A DNA stretch of 6,257 nt from Planctomycetota bacterium (GCA_013202535.1 JABMRP010001418.1:1-6257); one strand, 5' to 3'; shown: positions 1 through 6,170, numbered from the stretch's first letter. Program-made: numbers and translations. Notes: generated by a model not told the origin, from the sequence alone.

Positions 1-1
1 G

Positions 2-745
2 ACCGAGACGGTACCCTTGATCGGCCACCCGCTGAAGCTGCTGGCTCGTGGTGGAGAGAACGTCACCGGCGACACACTCAGCCGCTTCTACGCGCTGCAC
101 GTGGCCATTTTGCCCCTGGCGGTGCTGGGATTGATGGGCGTGCATCTGTTTCTGGTCCAGAAGCACGGGATGAGCGTTCCCGACCAGGCGGTCAAGCTCC
201 ACGGCAGCAAGGACGGAGTTCCCTCGATGCCGTTTGTTCCCCACTTCCTCCTGCGGGACGCGGTGGGCTGGTATCTGGTGCTGGCCATCCTGGCGGCGCT
301 GGCGGCGCTGTTCCCCTGGGAACTCGGAGAGAAGGCCGACCCGATGGGCTCGACCCCCATCGGCATCAAGCCGGAGTGGTACTTCCTCTTCATGTTCCAA
401 ACGCTCAAATACGTTCCCAAGACGGCCGGCGTGCTCTTCTTCGGGGCCGCGGGAGTGGCGGTCGTGGCGGTCCCGTTGCTGGACCGCGGACCGCGCTCTC
501 GCAAGATCCTGAACATCCTGGCCACGCCTTGGGTCGCCTTCATCATCGTGATGACCGCCTGGGGGTGGTTTGACGTGCTAAGTCTACAAATGGTCCTGGG
601 ATCGGCCCTTGCCTTCGGCATGCTCATGCTGGCGCTTCCATTCTCCGAGCGTAAGACGTCGGCCCGGCGCGGTTTGTTGCTCCTCACGGCAGTCTGCACC
701 GTCGTACTGGCTCTGTCGATCGGTTATTCCATTGGGAACCCCTAG
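2..745 (+). CDS. Cytochrome b (b6/subunit IV-like fused chain) of a bc-type quinol oxidase complex, 5'-truncated
   Basis: The reading frame is open from base 2 to a TAG at 743-745, giving 247 visible residues; the true start lies upstream. It is the quinol-oxidising, di-haem b subunit of a bc/b6f-type complex in the cytoplasmic membrane. Visible residues 29-48 form helix D with two histidines, H33 and H48, the expected ligands of the two b haems. Their spacing of 15 positions matches cytochrome b6, whereas mitochondrial-type cytochrome b has 14. The Qo-site PEWY motif is at residues 124-127. Hydrophobic segments before and after PEWY correspond to helices E, F and G, with further hydrophobic stretches near the C terminus. 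Unlike cyanobacterial and plastid b6f, the b6 part and the subunit IV part are on one chain. The next gene, a multihaem cytochrome c, starts 16 bp downstream and is probably its electron-accepting partner. The family call is firm; the exact complex type is inferred. Confidence 0.93.
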   Translation, partial: TETVPLIGHPLKLLARGGENVTGDTLSRFYALHVAILPLAVLGLMGVHLFLVQKHGMSVPDQAVKLHGSKDGVPSMPFVPHFLLRDAVGWYLVLAILAALAALFPWELGEKADPMGSTPIGIKPEWYFLFMFQTLKYVPKTAGVLFFGAAGVAVVAVPLLDRGPRSRKILNILATPWVAFIIVMTAWGWFDVLSLQMVLGSALAFGMLMLALPFSERKTSARRGLLLLTAVCTVVLALSIGYSIGNP

Positions 746-749
746 GTCC

Positions 750-753
750 GGAG
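750..753 (+). promoter_or_regulatory. Ribosome binding site of the multihaem cytochrome gene
   Basis: GGAG lies 8 nt before the ATG at 762, in the short gap after the cytochrome b stop codon. It is the main support for starting the cytochrome at 762 rather than at the GTG at 885, which has only a weak GGTGG-like sequence nearby. Confidence 0.6.
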
Positions 754-761
754 CCGTTTGA

Positions 762-2582
762 ATGAAAGTGCTTTCCGAATCTTGCGTGAAGACGGCTGTA
801 GGCTGTGCATTCGGGCGGGGGTGTGCATTCGGGCCGGGATGTGCATCCGGGCGGGGCTGTGCATCCGCGCGGTGGCTGCCGGTCGTGTCGAGGTGTCTGC
901 TGTTGGCCGTCCCGTGGTTAGCGCTGACCGCGGCGTTTGTCGGCCAAGAGAACAACGGAGGCGCACAATCGCCTATCGACGACCGGCCCGCGGTATCGCC
1001 CCCCGTTGCCCAAGAGTCCGATGACCATGCGCAAGATCGACCCGAGAAAGTCCCCGACGCGAAGGGGTCCGCCCCGAACGATCCCGTTCCCGAACTGCCC
1101 GGCTCCGGCACTTCTCCGGCAGACACGGCACAGGGCACGGCTTTGCTTCCCAAGGGATACGCTTGTCTGGTCTGTCATAGCACCAGCGGCGAACTCTGGA
1201 CGAAAGACGTGCCGGTGGTCACTGAAAAAGATCTGGCCGGGGACGTCCACTGGCAGGCGGGCGTTCGGTGCCACGAGTGCCACGGCGGCACCGCGGACAT
1301 GGACAACCACGACGACCATCGCAAAGACGGCTCGTTTCGGAGCATCGACCGGGAGGATATCCCCGCGCTGTGCGGCCGTTGCCACGAGAAGAAGAACCCG
1401 GACGTGTACGCCAAGTACGCCAAGAGCGTCCACTTCGGCTCGGGCGGCGAGGTCGGTGCGAGTTGTTCGGATTGCCACGGGTCGCACGGCATGTTTCCGG
1501 CCACGGACGAGCGGTCGAAACTCCACCCGGTTCAGGTCGTCCACACCTGCGGAGATTGCCACGCGAACATCGAATACATGAGGAAGTTTCGGCCCTCGCC
1601 GCGAACCGACCAATTGGCCGAGTACCTTACCAGCGGGCACGGCCTCAAGCTTCTCGACGCGGAAGCGCCGGACATCGAGGTCGCGACGTGTGTCTCCTGC
1701 CATTGCCGGGAGGAACATACGGCGCACGCGATCCGGCCGGCGGGCGACATGGCCTCGCCCGTCTATCCGACCAACCTTGCCGAGACCTGCAATACGTGCC
1801 ACGGCGACCAGCGGAAAATGGCGGGGCGGCAGTATCACGGAAAAGAACTGGGCTACGATCAATACGACCATTGGAAGGAGAGCGTCCACGCCAAGGCACT
1901 TCTGGAGAAGGGCGATCTTTCGGCGCCCACCTGCAACGACTGCCACGGCAACCACGGCGCCGTCCCCCCTGACATCGACTCGGTGGCCAACGCCTGCGGC
2001 ACCTGTCACGCCAAGGTGGCCGGGCTGTTTGAGAATACCCGCATGAAGCACCGCTTCGAGCAGGAAGATTGGGAGGGTCTTCCCGGCTGCACGGCCTGCC
2101 ACAGCAACCATCACATCCACTCCCCGACCGACGAGATGCTGGGAACCGAGAGCGACGCCGTCTGTATCGAATGCCACCAGAAGGAGAACCAGTACGGAGC
2201 CCCCTTGGCCGGTATTCAAACGGCAAGTGCGTTACGGGCGGGACTCGATCAATTGAACCGTCAGATCATGGAAGCGAAGGCTACGATCGAGCAGGCGGAA
2301 CGCTTGGGGATGGAGGTCCGCGGCCCCCGATTCGACCTTATGCAGGCCGAGAACGCGTTGACCAACGCCCGCTCGTTGATCCACACCTTCTCCGCCGAAC
2401 CGGTCGAGGAGGCCCTGGCCGAAGGCCGGACGGTTGCCGAAGAGGTCATCCGGCAAGCCGAAGACGCCCTTGCCGAACACACCAACCGGAGAATCTGGCT
2501 GGCCCTGTCGCTGGTGCCGATCCTGATCGTTGTTGTGCTGCTGTTGTTGTACATTCGCACGCTGCCGATTCCGGGCAAATAG
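762..2582 (+). CDS. Membrane-anchored undecahaem (11 CxxCH) cytochrome c
   Basis: This 606-residue protein has eleven CxxCH haem c motifs, with first cysteines at residues 135, 170, 204, 235, 263, 310, 343, 391, 412, 443 and 468. In order it shows a 41-residue N-terminal extension containing a Cys-bearing hexapeptide repeat, a hydrophobic signal segment (about 45-60), a Pro/Asp/Glu-rich linker (62-130), the haem domain (133-475), a charged helical, probably coiled-coil region (488-575), and a C-terminal membrane helix (about 577-598) with a short basic tail. The haem domain would therefore be extracytoplasmic and tethered at its C terminus. Many extra histidines, such as H224, H293, H376 and H430, are candidate distal ligands. 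After the first haem, the rest can be read as five two-haem modules. With cytochrome b only 16 bp upstream, the likely role is to accept electrons from the Rieske/cytochrome b core in place of cytochrome c1 or f. It could instead pass electrons to a separate terminal reductase. The multihaem call is certain; the partner role is inferred, and the start is less sure. Confidence 0.93.
   Translation: MKVLSESCVKTAVGCAFGRGCAFGPGCASGRGCASARWLPVVSRCLLLAVPWLALTAAFVGQENNGGAQSPIDDRPAVSPPVAQESDDHAQDRPEKVPDAKGSAPNDPVPELPGSGTSPADTAQGTALLPKGYACLVCHSTSGELWTKDVPVVTEKDLAGDVHWQAGVRCHECHGGTADMDNHDDHRKDGSFRSIDREDIPALCGRCHEKKNPDVYAKYAKSVHFGSGGEVGASCSDCHGSHGMFPATDERSKLHPVQVVHTCGDCHANIEYMRKFRPSPRTDQLAEYLTSGHGLKLLDAEAPDIEVATCVSCHCREEHTAHAIRPAGDMASPVYPTNLAETCNTCHGDQRKMAGRQYHGKELGYDQYDHWKESVHAKALLEKGDLSAPTCNDCHGNHGAVPPDIDSVANACGTCHAKVAGLFENTRMKHRFEQEDWEGLPGCTACHSNHHIHSPTDEMLGTESDAVCIECHQKENQYGAPLAGIQTASALRAGLDQLNRQIMEAKATIEQAERLGMEVRGPRFDLMQAENALTNARSLIHTFSAEPVEEALAEGRTVAEEVIRQAEDALAEHTNRRIWLALSLVPILIVVVLLLLYIRTLPIPGK
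801..872 (+). repeat. Four tandem 18-bp repeats encoding GCA[FS]G[RP]-type hexapeptides
   Basis: Units begin at 801, 819, 837 and 855, each close to GGNTGTGCATYCGGGCGG. Read in the cytochrome frame they give GCAFGR, GCAFGP, GCASGR and GCASAR, so C15, C21, C27 and C33 are spaced six residues apart. The array lies between the ATG at 762 and the hydrophobic signal segment. Some differences between copies are synonymous (the first Gly codon) and others change the residue (Phe to Ser). The array may be a translated N-terminal extension or, if translation starts at 885, an untranslated leader. Confidence 0.85.
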
Positions 2583-2826
2583 CCGACGTACCGGAACGGT
2601 CGCCGATCAGTTGTTTCACCTTGACGATCAGGGCATCGGGCAACGTAACCTTGGGTTTGAGGCGGCAAACGACCGGCCGGCTTGCGATGCCGGTGCTCCG
2701 CCTTCGCCTCGACTCGGCATTGATCAACGAATAGAATGGATAGAGAAGCTCAAACCCCATGCCTGTACCGCGGTTGCGATCGCTCGCGCCGCATTGCCTC
2801 GAAGCCAAACACGGAGCAAAATCAGA
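2583..2826 (+). other. Intergenic region before the lipoprotein gene
   Basis: This 244-bp gap follows the cytochrome stop and ends at the lipoprotein start. I see no convincing gene, promoter or terminator. One inverted repeat is present: ACCGGC at 2672-2677 and GCCGGT at 2689-2694, with an 11-nt loop and no T-run after it. GGAG at 2813-2816 is a plausible ribosome binding site 10 nt before the ATG at 2827. The gap length suggests the lipoprotein gene may have its own promoter, but none can be identified by eye. Confidence 0.5.
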
Positions 2827-3768
2827 ATGCCCCCCCGAACAGTCACGATTGCATTAGTCGCGTTGCTGATCGCCGGATGTGGCGAGGATCCGCAGCCGTC
2901 CCGCCGAATCATCGCCGGCCCACCCGGTTCGGAAAACCCGCACGGTGGCTCGCCCAACCCCCACGGTGGCATGTCCAAGACCCAAGGTGGAATGGCCAAC
3001 CCCCACGGTGGCATGGCTATGCCGCGCGGCGGCAGGCCCGGCCAGATGTCGCGCCCGGCGGCAACCGGACCAGAAGTCCACCTTGGCTCGATGGTCATGA
3101 CGGCACCGGACGGCTGGCAGCGGCAACAAGTTCCCGAGCGCGGATTCATACTGGCGGATTTCAGCCTGCCTGCCGCCGAAGGGGACATCGCCGGCGGGCG
3201 GTTGACCATCTCGGGCGTCAAAGCCAGCGCCCCCGTCGACGCGATGATGGACTACTGGCGGCAGCAATTCACCGGCACTCCCACCGAAACACCCCAAGAA
3301 ACCAGGGAGATCTCCGGGGTGTCGGTCGTCCTGGTCGGCATGTCGGGGGCTTTTGGCGGTCAACCTCAGGGGGCGAATACTGCCACCGGAAATACGGGCG
3401 ATCGGATGCAGGTGGCCACCTTCATTCTCGATGGCCGCCGGTATGGTATCAAGTGCGTCGGCCCCACGAAGACCATGGCTAATAGCGAGGGCGCGTTTAT
3501 GGCATTCATCGAGTCGCTTCGGCGGCCCGAACCGCCGTCAACGAAGGCAGGCCCCGCGAAACCGGAGCCCCCGGCCGCGCCGGAGGATCCCAAACCGGAG
3601 ACTGCCGAACCGGAGGCGACCCAACCGGAGACTGCCGAACCGGAGGCGACCCAATCGGAGGCGACCGAACCGGAATCGCCGCAGCCGGAAGTGCTCGGGC
3701 CGGAGGCAACGGAACCGGAGACGTCCGACGAGGAAACGCCCGACCCGGAAGCCTCGGAAGCCCCGTGA
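2827..3768 (+). CDS. Repeat-flanked lipoprotein of unknown function
   Basis: The 313-residue product begins with a lipoprotein signal peptide: Arg4, a hydrophobic stretch (6-16) and a lipobox ending I-A-G-C at Cys18. This fixes the start at ATG 2827; the upstream extension of the frame has no such logic. Residues 37-71 are five heptads of the NPHGGMA type. Residues 83-233 form a compact domain opening with APDGW, containing a DYW-QQF stretch near 140 and ending in an FIESLR helix. Its layout resembles small secreted planctomycete domains of unknown function; this is recall, not a database match. Residues 234-313 are a disordered Pro/Glu/Ala/Thr tail built on EPEATQPETA repeats. Gly at position +2 after the lipidated Cys gives no inner-membrane retention signal. 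The stop lies only 13 bp from the stop of the convergent minus-strand gene. A link to the cytochrome complex rests only on position. Confidence 0.85.
   Translation: MPPRTVTIALVALLIAGCGEDPQPSRRIIAGPPGSENPHGGSPNPHGGMSKTQGGMANPHGGMAMPRGGRPGQMSRPAATGPEVHLGSMVMTAPDGWQRQQVPERGFILADFSLPAAEGDIAGGRLTISGVKASAPVDAMMDYWRQQFTGTPTETPQETREISGVSVVLVGMSGAFGGQPQGANTATGNTGDRMQVATFILDGRRYGIKCVGPTKTMANSEGAFMAFIESLRRPEPPSTKAGPAKPEPPAAPEDPKPETAEPEATQPETAEPEATQSEATEPESPQPEVLGPEATEPETSDEETPDPEASEAP
2935..3039 (+). repeat. Five 21-bp units encoding NPHGGMA-like heptads
   Basis: The units start at 2935, 2956, 2977, 2998 and 3019 and encode NPHGGSP, NPHGGMS, KTQGGMA, NPHGGMA and MPRGGRP. The core CCCCACGGTGGCATG is identical in units 2 and 4. 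The GG pair is kept in all five units and His in three. They lie between the lipidated cysteine and the folded domain, where a flexible tether would be expected; the regularly spaced His also leaves metal binding possible. Confidence 0.85.
3601..3660 (+). repeat. Two 30-bp direct repeats encoding TAEPEATQ[PS]E
   Basis: Bases 3601-3630 and 3631-3660 are identical except for one substitution (CCG to TCG, Pro to Ser). They encode residues 259-278 of the lipoprotein tail. More degenerate copies of the same acidic Pro/Glu motif continue to the end of the gene, and 15-bp sub-units (CCGGAG-ending) are visible. Near-identity points to recent expansion or slippage, so the length may differ between strains. 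Confidence 0.9.
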
Positions 3769-3781
3769 TCGGGCAATCCAC

Positions 3782-4846
3782 CTAACGGACGGGCTTGCCA
3801 ACTGCGGCCCCGGCACGTCGCCCGGCCGCGCCATGCGCCGAACGTTGCTTCGTACCGGGGCAGTCCGGATCAGATTGGCCGCTTCGCTGAGATCTTCGCC
3901 GGATCCTCACGACGCTCGCGGCGGCAATCAGCAGCAATAGGATTGCCAGCGCCAGCCAGCGTCCGTAGACCATCCACGCGACGGGCAGTTGGCCAAGTTC
4001 GACCTGGAGAACGTGTCCGGCCGGCAGATCCTGCCCCGAGGACTGAAAAACCAACTCCGTGAGATCACCGTCGTGGTGGATGTCCGTGGTCGGGAGATTG
4101 CAGGTGATCTCCTCCGGTTTCGTTGTGCGGACGCGCACGCACACGTCCGAGCACGGCAGATCCAGTGGGCGGAGCCACACGCGACGGCGCTCCGTGTTGC
4201 GCAGCACATACGTGAATTTCAACTCCCGCTCGCCGGGCGTCCAGGGGATCGTGGTGACCAACTGGCCGTCGGCCAACGAGAAGCGGCGTCCGAAAAACTC
4301 CTTCTGGAACGTGGTCCGCTCGAAATCCGAGGGGATGCTCAGCCGCAGGGTCACCGGTCCCGCCTCGTCCTCGCCGGCCCGGCCGACGTAGCTTCGCAAG
4401 CTCGGATTGGCCACGAGAAGCGTCTCGGTAACGCGCAGTACACCCGGCTGCGGACAGATGACGATCTCGTGCCGCCGGACGACCAACGGGCTGGGATGGG
4501 CAATCGAATCGTGGACCGCCAAGGTGACGGCGGCTTGCGGACGCTGCGAGACAAGCTGGACGCGCTGCCCTGGATAGTGGACGCCGTCGCGATTGGCCCC
4601 CGGCAGGTACTCGTGGCGAGGGTCCACCGGCAGGTACACGAAGGCGAACCGTCCTTCGGCGTCGGTGGTTGTCGTTGCCAGCGGCACGAGCCGGCCGTCT
4701 TGCGAGACACGCAACATCACTTCCGCCCGTCCGACCGGCGTGTTTCCCTGCGAAGCATTGACCACGACGCCCCGAATCGCGCCCGGATCGAGGTTCGACG
4801 AACCGGCAACGGCGCCGACGACCAGCAGCAGTTTCGCAACCATCAT
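3782..4846 (-). CDS. Secreted, C-terminally membrane-anchored beta-rich protein in the ccm operon, function unknown
   Basis: This 354-residue protein starts at ATG 4846, overlapping the ccmC stop by 4 bp (ATGA), with GGGAG 6 nt upstream; translation is probably coupled to ccmC. A second in-frame ATG follows at once. Residues 3-15 form a short signal peptide. Residues 23-100 look like a carboxypeptidase-regulatory-like or related Ig-type beta fold: IRGVVVN, a TDAEGRFAF turn, then a beta-strand series. Residues 120-290 are a second beta-rich region with conserved-looking stretches around TETLLVANP (140-148) and IPWTPGERELKF (200-211). A single membrane helix spans about 296-313, followed by a basic tail, so most of the protein is extracytoplasmic. 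Cysteines lie at 131, 232, 236 and 249; C232-SDV-C236 is a CxxxC, not a thioredoxin CxxC. It is not recognisable as CcmD, CcmE, CcmF, CcmG or CcmH. Its place as third gene after ccmB and ccmC suggests a role near haem delivery or cytochrome assembly, by inference only. Confidence 0.85.
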   Translation of the reverse strand: MMVAKLLLVVGAVAGSSNLDPGAIRGVVVNASQGNTPVGRAEVMLRVSQDGRLVPLATTTTDAEGRFAFVYLPVDPRHEYLPGANRDGVHYPGQRVQLVSQRPQAAVTLAVHDSIAHPSPLVVRRHEIVICPQPGVLRVTETLLVANPSLRSYVGRAGEDEAGPVTLRLSIPSDFERTTFQKEFFGRRFSLADGQLVTTIPWTPGERELKFTYVLRNTERRRVWLRPLDLPCSDVCVRVRTTKPEEITCNLPTTDIHHDGDLTELVFQSSGQDLPAGHVLQVELGQLPVAWMVYGRWLALAILLLLIAAASVVRIRRRSQRSGQSDPDCPGTKQRSAHGAAGRRAGAAVGKPVR

Positions 4847-5481
4847 GTCGCGCTCCCGTGCCGAGAAACCGATATCCGGTTCGCCGACAGCAGTTGCCCG
4901 CGGCGTCGCACGAGCAGCACGCCGAACAATGCGCTGAGCGCAACCACGCTCAGCAGCAACGTCACGCGCATTGCCGGTTCCATCTCCGGCGCCATCGGGT
5001 GGATCCCGCGAAACCAACGCGTGGCCATGACGACCAGGGGAATGTCCATTGTGCCGACGATGGCGACCACGGCCCCCAGCCGGGCACGCCGGTGAGGATC
5101 TTCGACGCTGGTGCGGAGGATCAGGTATCCCGAGTAGAGGGTCCAGAGAATCAACGCCGACGTCAGCCTCGGATCCCAAGCCCACCAGGTATTCCAGGCG
5201 GCTTTGGCCCACAACGATCCGCTCACCAGCGTCAGGCCGCAGGCAACCCATCCCAACTCGGCGGCCGCTTGGGCCCAATGATCCCATGCCAGGTCGCGGC
5301 GAGTCAGGTAGGCGATTCCACAGCCGGCCGTGGCCAGCATCCCCGCCAGACTGAGCCAGGCTAGGGGAACGTGGACGTAAACGATTCGCTGGGCACCGCC
5401 CATGGTCACTTCCGTGGGGGCCCAGAAGAATATCGCCAGGATGGCACCGGTCGTCAAGCCGGCCGCCAGTTTCATCCACAT
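4843..5481 (-). CDS. ccmC: Haem exporter/haem-handling protein CcmC
   Basis: The 212-residue membrane protein has the CcmC signature: a tryptophan-rich WNTWWAWD motif at residues 96-103, which in the family binds haem at the outer membrane face. The two conserved haem-ligand histidines are present, H37 in the YVHVP motif and H161 in the GIHP stretch. About six hydrophobic helices are visible. In system I cytochrome c maturation, CcmC works with the CcmAB ABC transporter to load haem onto the chaperone CcmE in the periplasm. The length is slightly below that of E. coli CcmC (about 245), mainly at the termini. ATG 5481 lies 4 bp after the ccmB stop, with GAGG inside the ccmB end as its ribosome binding site. 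CcsA-type synthases share the Trp motif but are longer; size and the adjacent ccmB make CcmC the better call. Confidence 0.93.
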   Translation of the reverse strand: MWMKLAAGLTTGAILAIFFWAPTEVTMGGAQRIVYVHVPLAWLSLAGMLATAGCGIAYLTRRDLAWDHWAQAAAELGWVACGLTLVSGSLWAKAAWNTWWAWDPRLTSALILWTLYSGYLILRTSVEDPHRRARLGAVVAIVGTMDIPLVVMATRWFRGIHPMAPEMEPAMRVTLLLSVVALSALFGVLLVRRRGQLLSANRISVSRHGSAT

Positions 5482-5485
5482 CGTT

Positions 5486-6157
5486 TCATTCCTCGATCAC
5501 GACATCGAACAGCATGATCCCGGCGGTGGTGAAGAGGATCGCCGCCGCGGCAAGCAACTGGATCCAACGCCACCACGGCGCCGCGAAATCATTCTCCAGC
5601 ATCAGTCGCGTGGCCTCCGCGGCCGCGACGATCACCGGCGCGACCATCGGCAGCATCAACAGCACCAGCAGGTTTCCACCGCGGCGGGCTCCGGCGGTGA
5701 CCGCGCCGAGCAGCGTGCCGACCGACGCCAGGGCAATGTTTCCCAGTCCGGCGACCAGCAGCATGGCCCCGGGATGAGCCAGCAGCGGAACATCCGAAAA
5801 GAGCACGAACAACGGGATCAGCACACACTGCAAGCCGGCCAGCACCACGACGTTGGCCGCCAGCTTGCCGAGGTAGACGGTCGTCGACGAGATGGGGCAA
5901 AGCAAAAGCCCTTCCCAGCAGCCCTGTTCGCGTTCGGAGGTGAAGGCGCGGTCGAGTCCCCGCATACCGGCCAAGACGGTTGCCAGCCAGAGCAGGCTGC
6001 CGACGATCCGCCGCTTCCCCTCGGCCGGCAGATCCATCTGCATTCCGAATAGCATGGCCACCAAGGCACCCAGCAGGAGCATGGCAGGCCAGGCCCGCCG
6101 AGCCCGGTACTCGCAGGTCAGATCCTTCCGCATGATCCACCAAAGCTTGGCCGCCAC
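5486..6157 (-). CDS. ccmB: Haem ABC exporter permease CcmB
   Basis: The 223-residue protein has the usual CcmB length and pattern: a short cytoplasmic N terminus rich in Lys and Arg, then about six membrane helices. The family's cytoplasmic-loop motif is recognisable at residues 72-95: FTSEREQGCWEGLLL followed by CPISSTTVYLGK (family pattern: Arg/Glu-rich, then LE-LLLSP and GK). CcmB is the permease of the CcmAB transporter, whose ATP hydrolysis drives release of haem-loaded CcmE from CcmC. The start is GTG at 6157, chosen because AGGAGG lies 7 nt before it; an internal ATG at codon 9 lacks such a site. ccmA would be expected immediately upstream, at or beyond the window edge. The gene leads directly into ccmC with a 4-bp gap. 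Confidence 0.93.
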   Translation of the reverse strand: MAAKLWWIMRKDLTCEYRARRAWPAMLLLGALVAMLFGMQMDLPAEGKRRIVGSLLWLATVLAGMRGLDRAFTSEREQGCWEGLLLCPISSTTVYLGKLAANVVVLAGLQCVLIPLFVLFSDVPLLAHPGAMLLVAGLGNIALASVGTLLGAVTAGARRGGNLLVLLMLPMVAPVIVAAAEATRLMLENDFAAPWWRWIQLLAAAAILFTTAGIMLFDVVIEE

Positions 6158-6164
6158 CGAAGTT

Positions 6165-6170
6165 CCTCCT
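6165..6170 (-). promoter_or_regulatory. Strong ribosome binding site of ccmB
   Basis: A perfect AGGAGG (within AAGGAGGAA) lies 7 nt before the GTG at 6157 on the minus strand. It decides the GTG start, and its strength may offset the weaker initiation codon. Confidence 0.85.

Noticed and set aside
918..2219. A 433-codon minus-strand open frame opposite the multihaem cytochrome
   Set aside because: It is antisense to eleven CxxCH motifs on the plus strand and has no family features; it is a by-product of the codon bias of the real gene.
2590..2760. A possible gene remnant on the minus strand in the intergenic gap (a stretch reading LPDALIVKVKQLIGD)
   Set aside because: It looks mildly protein-like but has no start signal or recognisable family, and its frame runs into the antisense of the cytochrome gene. 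Too weak to annotate.
2530..2826. An upstream extension of the lipoprotein frame starting inside the cytochrome gene
   Set aside because: It overlaps the end of the cytochrome and would bury the lipoprotein signal peptide. The lipobox and ribosome binding site support ATG 2827.
3762..3773. CCCG-TGAT-CGGG as a bidirectional terminator between the convergent genes
   Set aside because: The stem is only 4 bp and no T-run follows on either strand.
3989..5095. A long plus-strand open frame opposite the ccm operon
   Set aside because: Composition is typical of the antisense of a GC-rich gene (Arg, Asp, Gln and His-rich), and both minus-strand genes beneath it have clear domains and signals.
4843..5479. 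A continuous minus-strand frame that extends the third ccm-operon gene upstream through all of ccmC
   Set aside because: This stretch is the out-of-frame shadow of ccmC, which has clear motifs. The ATGA overlap and a good ribosome binding site place the real start at 4846.
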